From Noviherbaspirillum sp. (GTDB lineage: Bacteria; Pseudomonadota; Gammaproteobacteria; Burkholderiales; Burkholderiaceae), in NCBI GenBank assembly GCA_028292785.1, contig JAQGLQ010000165.1, forward strand, positions 1-8,421: DNA of 8,421 nucleotides, written 5' to 3'. Below, piece by piece: positions 6,795 to 8,421 of the stretch. A model generated the notes under the pieces. That model did not search any database. It saw only the letters and a program-made list of their open reading frames with translations, and was not told the origin of the DNA. Each line of letters opens with the position of its first letter. The first letter of the stretch is position 1. The translations under genes and the position numbers were made by a program.

Positions 6795-7165
6795 TGACTG
6801 AGGACGCGATTTACATTTGTCCATCCGATGCCTTGATCAATGGTGCGAAAGGCGTGCGGTTTCCGGTCACAGCGGGTAACGAAGATGCAAGTGGATTCGT
6901 TATCCGATATCGAGGCACTGTTTACGGCTACCTTAACCGGTGTGCCCACGTGCCAATTGAACTGGACTGGAATCAGGGCGATTTCTTCGATTCGGACGGA
7001 CTGTACCTGATGTGTTCGACGCATGGAGCGATTTATACGCCGCAGGATGGGAGATGCGCGGGCGGTCCTTGCAGAGGCGGTCGACTGCGCTCGATTCAGG
7101 TTTGCGAGGAGGACAGCCATGTGTTCTGGCAACCCGATGACTATCTCAGGCCGGTGAGGGCTTGA
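6791..7165 (+). CDS. Rieske [2Fe-2S] ferredoxin-like protein
   Basis: Small soluble protein of 124 residues with a Rieske iron-sulfur motif. C51-A-H53 and C75-S-T-H78 would ligate a 2Fe-2S cluster with two Cys and two His. The spacing between the pairs is 21 residues, longer than the 15-17 usual in Rieske ferredoxins. After the second pair comes GAIYTPQDGRCAGGPC, the normal Rieske fold continuation, with two further Cys (C89, C94). There is no signal peptide or membrane helix, so it should be cytoplasmic. The ATG at 6791 overlaps the phosphatase stop as ATGA, and a second ATG follows at 6794, so the start is uncertain by one residue. No oxygenase or reductase gene lies nearby, so its electron partner is unknown. 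I recall the same small protein between a HAD phosphatase and an S49 peptidase in other Burkholderiales, which suggests a conserved housekeeping role rather than a catabolic one. Confidence 0.87.
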   Translation: MMTEDAIYICPSDALINGAKGVRFPVTAGNEDASGFVIRYRGTVYGYLNRCAHVPIELDWNQGDFFDSDGLYLMCSTHGAIYTPQDGRCAGGPCRGGRLRSIQVCEEDSHVFWQPDDYLRPVRA

Positions 7166-7170
7166 ATTTC

Positions 7171-7203
7171 ATGGAAAAGAAAAGAGTGACAACGAATGAA
7201 TAG
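7171..7203 (+). CDS. Possible 10-codon leader ORF overlapping the sppA start
   Basis: ATG at 7171 opens a frame encoding MEKKRVTTNE that stops at TAG 7201-7203, eight bases inside sppA in another frame. GAGGG at 7156-7160 is 10 bases upstream and could be its ribosome site. Translation of it would bring ribosomes to the sppA ATG. It may be chance; only its position supports it. Confidence 0.2.
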   Translation: MEKKRVTTNE

Positions 7204-8218
7204 TTACAACGCGGAAGGAACCGAGACATCACAGTCGGCAGGGATTCAGAATCCTGACGGCTCTGCCAACCTGCGAAGCGGAAACGGCTGGGAGCGGGAA
7301 GTGCTTGAAAAACTCGCATTTGCCACGTTAAGGGAGCAGCGCGCCCGTCGTCGCTGGAGCGTTTTTTTCCGCTTCGCCTTGCTTGCCCTGGTTCTGTGCG
7401 GGATGTGGATTGCGTTCGATCTGGGCGGAGCGAATGTAGAGCCTGTCGGTACTCATACGGCGCTCATCGAAATCGATGGCACTATCGAATCCGGCACTTC
7501 CGGAGCCGCCGATTCAGTAATTCCAGCTCTCAACCGCGCCTATGCGGAGGAGAACTCCGTCGGTGTCATCCTGCGCATCAACAGCCCTGGCGGCAGCCCT
7601 GTCCAAGCGGGAATCATCAATGACGAAATCGGTCGATTGCGCAAGGCCTATCCTCGCAAACCCTTATATGTCGTGGTTGATGAAATCTGTGCCTCGGGCG
7701 GATATTACATTGCTGCAGCGGCGGACAAGATCTATGTGAACAAAGCCAGCATCGTCGGCTCCATTGGAGTGCTGATGGAAGGATTCGGCTTCACGGGTCT
7801 GATGGACAAAGTCGGCGTGGAACGCAGGCTGATGACGGCCGGCGAAAATAAAGGCTTCATGGACCCCTTCAGTCCACAAAGTTCAAAGCAGAAGACCTAT
7901 GCGCAAGAGATGTTGAATGAAGTGCATCAGCAGTTCATCGATGTTGTCAGGCAAGGTCGAGGAAAGCGATTGAAAGAAACGCCTGAAACTTTTTCCGGAC
8001 TTTTCTGGAGCGGTTCGAAAGCTGTCGAAATTGGTCTGGCCGATGGTTTTGGCACGGTGGATACCGTGGCGCGCGATGAACTGAAAGCCGAGGATATCGT
8101 TGATTACACTCAGCATGAAGGACTATCGGAAAGAATCCTCAAGAAATTCGGCGGCGCTGTCGGGACTGCCATGGCCGGTTCGATTTGGAGTTCGATGGCA
8201 AGACCGGCTCTCAGATAA
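7196..8218 (+). CDS. sppA: Signal peptide peptidase SppA, half-size S49 serine protease
   Basis: Membrane-bound protease that degrades cleaved signal peptides. Residues 1-55 are a polar N-terminal tail ending in Arg-rich RARRRW, then one membrane helix lies at about 56-77. By the positive-inside rule the tail is cytoplasmic and the catalytic domain periplasmic. The S49 domain covers about 85-300. It includes INSPGGS (128-134), the nucleophile S167 in CASGGYYIAAAADKIY, and GSIGVLMEGFGF (188-199). The likely general base is K219 in TAGENKGFMDPFSP, assigned by position from B. subtilis-type enzymes. The 340 residues make it the single-domain form, unlike E. coli SppA (about 618), so it should act as an oligomer. 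The start at 7196 lies 30 bases after the Rieske gene, with AAAGAG about 10 bases upstream. It is the last gene of the cluster in view. No terminator hairpin is visible just after its stop. Confidence 0.95.
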   Translation: MNSYNAEGTETSQSAGIQNPDGSANLRSGNGWEREVLEKLAFATLREQRARRRWSVFFRFALLALVLCGMWIAFDLGGANVEPVGTHTALIEIDGTIESGTSGAADSVIPALNRAYAEENSVGVILRINSPGGSPVQAGIINDEIGRLRKAYPRKPLYVVVDEICASGGYYIAAAADKIYVNKASIVGSIGVLMEGFGFTGLMDKVGVERRLMTAGENKGFMDPFSPQSSKQKTYAQEMLNEVHQQFIDVVRQGRGKRLKETPETFSGLFWSGSKAVEIGLADGFGTVDTVARDELKAEDIVDYTQHEGLSERILKKFGGAVGTAMAGSIWSSMARPALR

Positions 8219-8270
8219 ACAAATCGGATCAAGCCATAAATAAATTGTGTACGCAATCTTGCTATCGGAC

Positions 8271-8298
8271 TTGAAAGTTCGGATTCACATCTTATACT
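8271..8298 (+). promoter_or_regulatory. Predicted sigma70 promoter pointing off the right edge
   Basis: TTGAAA (8271-8276) and TATACT (8293-8298) each match consensus at 5 of 6 positions and are 16 bases apart. Transcription would begin near 8305, inside the palindrome CAGACGTCTG. The near-palindrome at 8244-8257 lies just upstream and could be an operator. The downstream gene or RNA is mostly outside the window. Confidence 0.55.
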
Positions 8299-8373
8299 GC
8301 AGACGTCTGGCATCTACTTCGCACTTGGATACATAGTTGGTCAGTATCAAGAACGGGAGATATTGGACGAATA

Positions 8374-8390
8374 CCACATCTTGGATGTGG
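8374..8390 (+). repeat. Perfect 7-bp hairpin with 3-base loop
   Basis: CCACATC and GATGTGG pair fully around TTG. No T-run follows. It would lie about 70 nt into a transcript from the predicted promoter at 8271-8298. Confidence 0.5.
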
Positions 8391-8394
8391 GTCA

Positions 8395-8413
8395 GAGAAG
8401 TGTCGAACTTCTC
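8395..8413 (+). repeat. Perfect 7-bp hairpin with 5-base loop
   Basis: GAGAAGT and ACTTCTC pair fully around GTCGA. It begins 4 bases after the preceding hairpin, so the two form a tandem. It is followed by ACCTAAGT and not by a T-run, so it is not a clear terminator within view. Confidence 0.5.
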
Positions 8414-8421
8414 ACCTAAGT

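Larger units (their letters stand above)
8219..8421. other. Low-GC non-coding segment after sppA
   Basis: From 8221 to the edge I count 85 G or C in 201 bases, about 42%, clearly lower than the genes before it. It holds an imperfect 14-base palindrome (ATTGTGTACGCAAT, 8244-8257), a predicted promoter, a 10-base palindrome (CAGACGTCTG, 8300-8309) at the predicted start site, and two hairpins near the edge. No tRNA, known riboswitch or complete gene is recognised. A frame with no usual start is open from 8240 to TAA at 8414-8416. The methyltransferase and maf genes that I recall following sppA in many Burkholderiales do not begin here. Confidence 0.6.

Overview
The window looks like ordinary chromosome from a betaproteobacterium, most likely Burkholderiales and possibly Oxalobacteraceae. 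That placement is inferred from protein style (an RNase E of about 990 residues with an Arg-rich tail ending in VETRR), the GC-rich genes and the gene order. No 16S or other marker is present. I see no mobile element, CRISPR array, tRNA or rRNA.

Layout: chrA (chromate transporter) and rne (RNase E) lie on the minus strand. A tandem hairpin and a Rho-independent terminator separate them, so chrA is probably transcribed on its own. A 563-base non-coding region (4497-5059) separates rne from the divergent plus-strand cluster rluC, HAD phosphatase, Rieske ferredoxin-like protein and sppA. This cluster is tight (34-base gap, 4-base overlap, 30-base gap) and is probably one operon. After sppA the last 203 bases drop to about 42% GC and carry a good sigma70-type promoter pointing off the right edge, plus two short perfect hairpins. 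No gene can be assigned there.

Function: rne and rluC both act on RNA (mRNA decay and rRNA processing; 23S rRNA pseudouridylation). The same divergent rne/rluC pair is known in E. coli, where the long rne leader mediates autoregulation. The leader here is about 260 nt and contains a 9-bp bulged hairpin plus two small stem-loops before the Shine-Dalgarno, consistent with similar control. SppA is a membrane-anchored half-size signal peptide peptidase. The phosphatase and the Rieske protein have no assigned substrate or partner.

I did not find a convincing new multi-gene system. The points most worth a second look are the RNA structures around rne, the unusual Rieske spacing, and the low-GC promoter-bearing segment after sppA.
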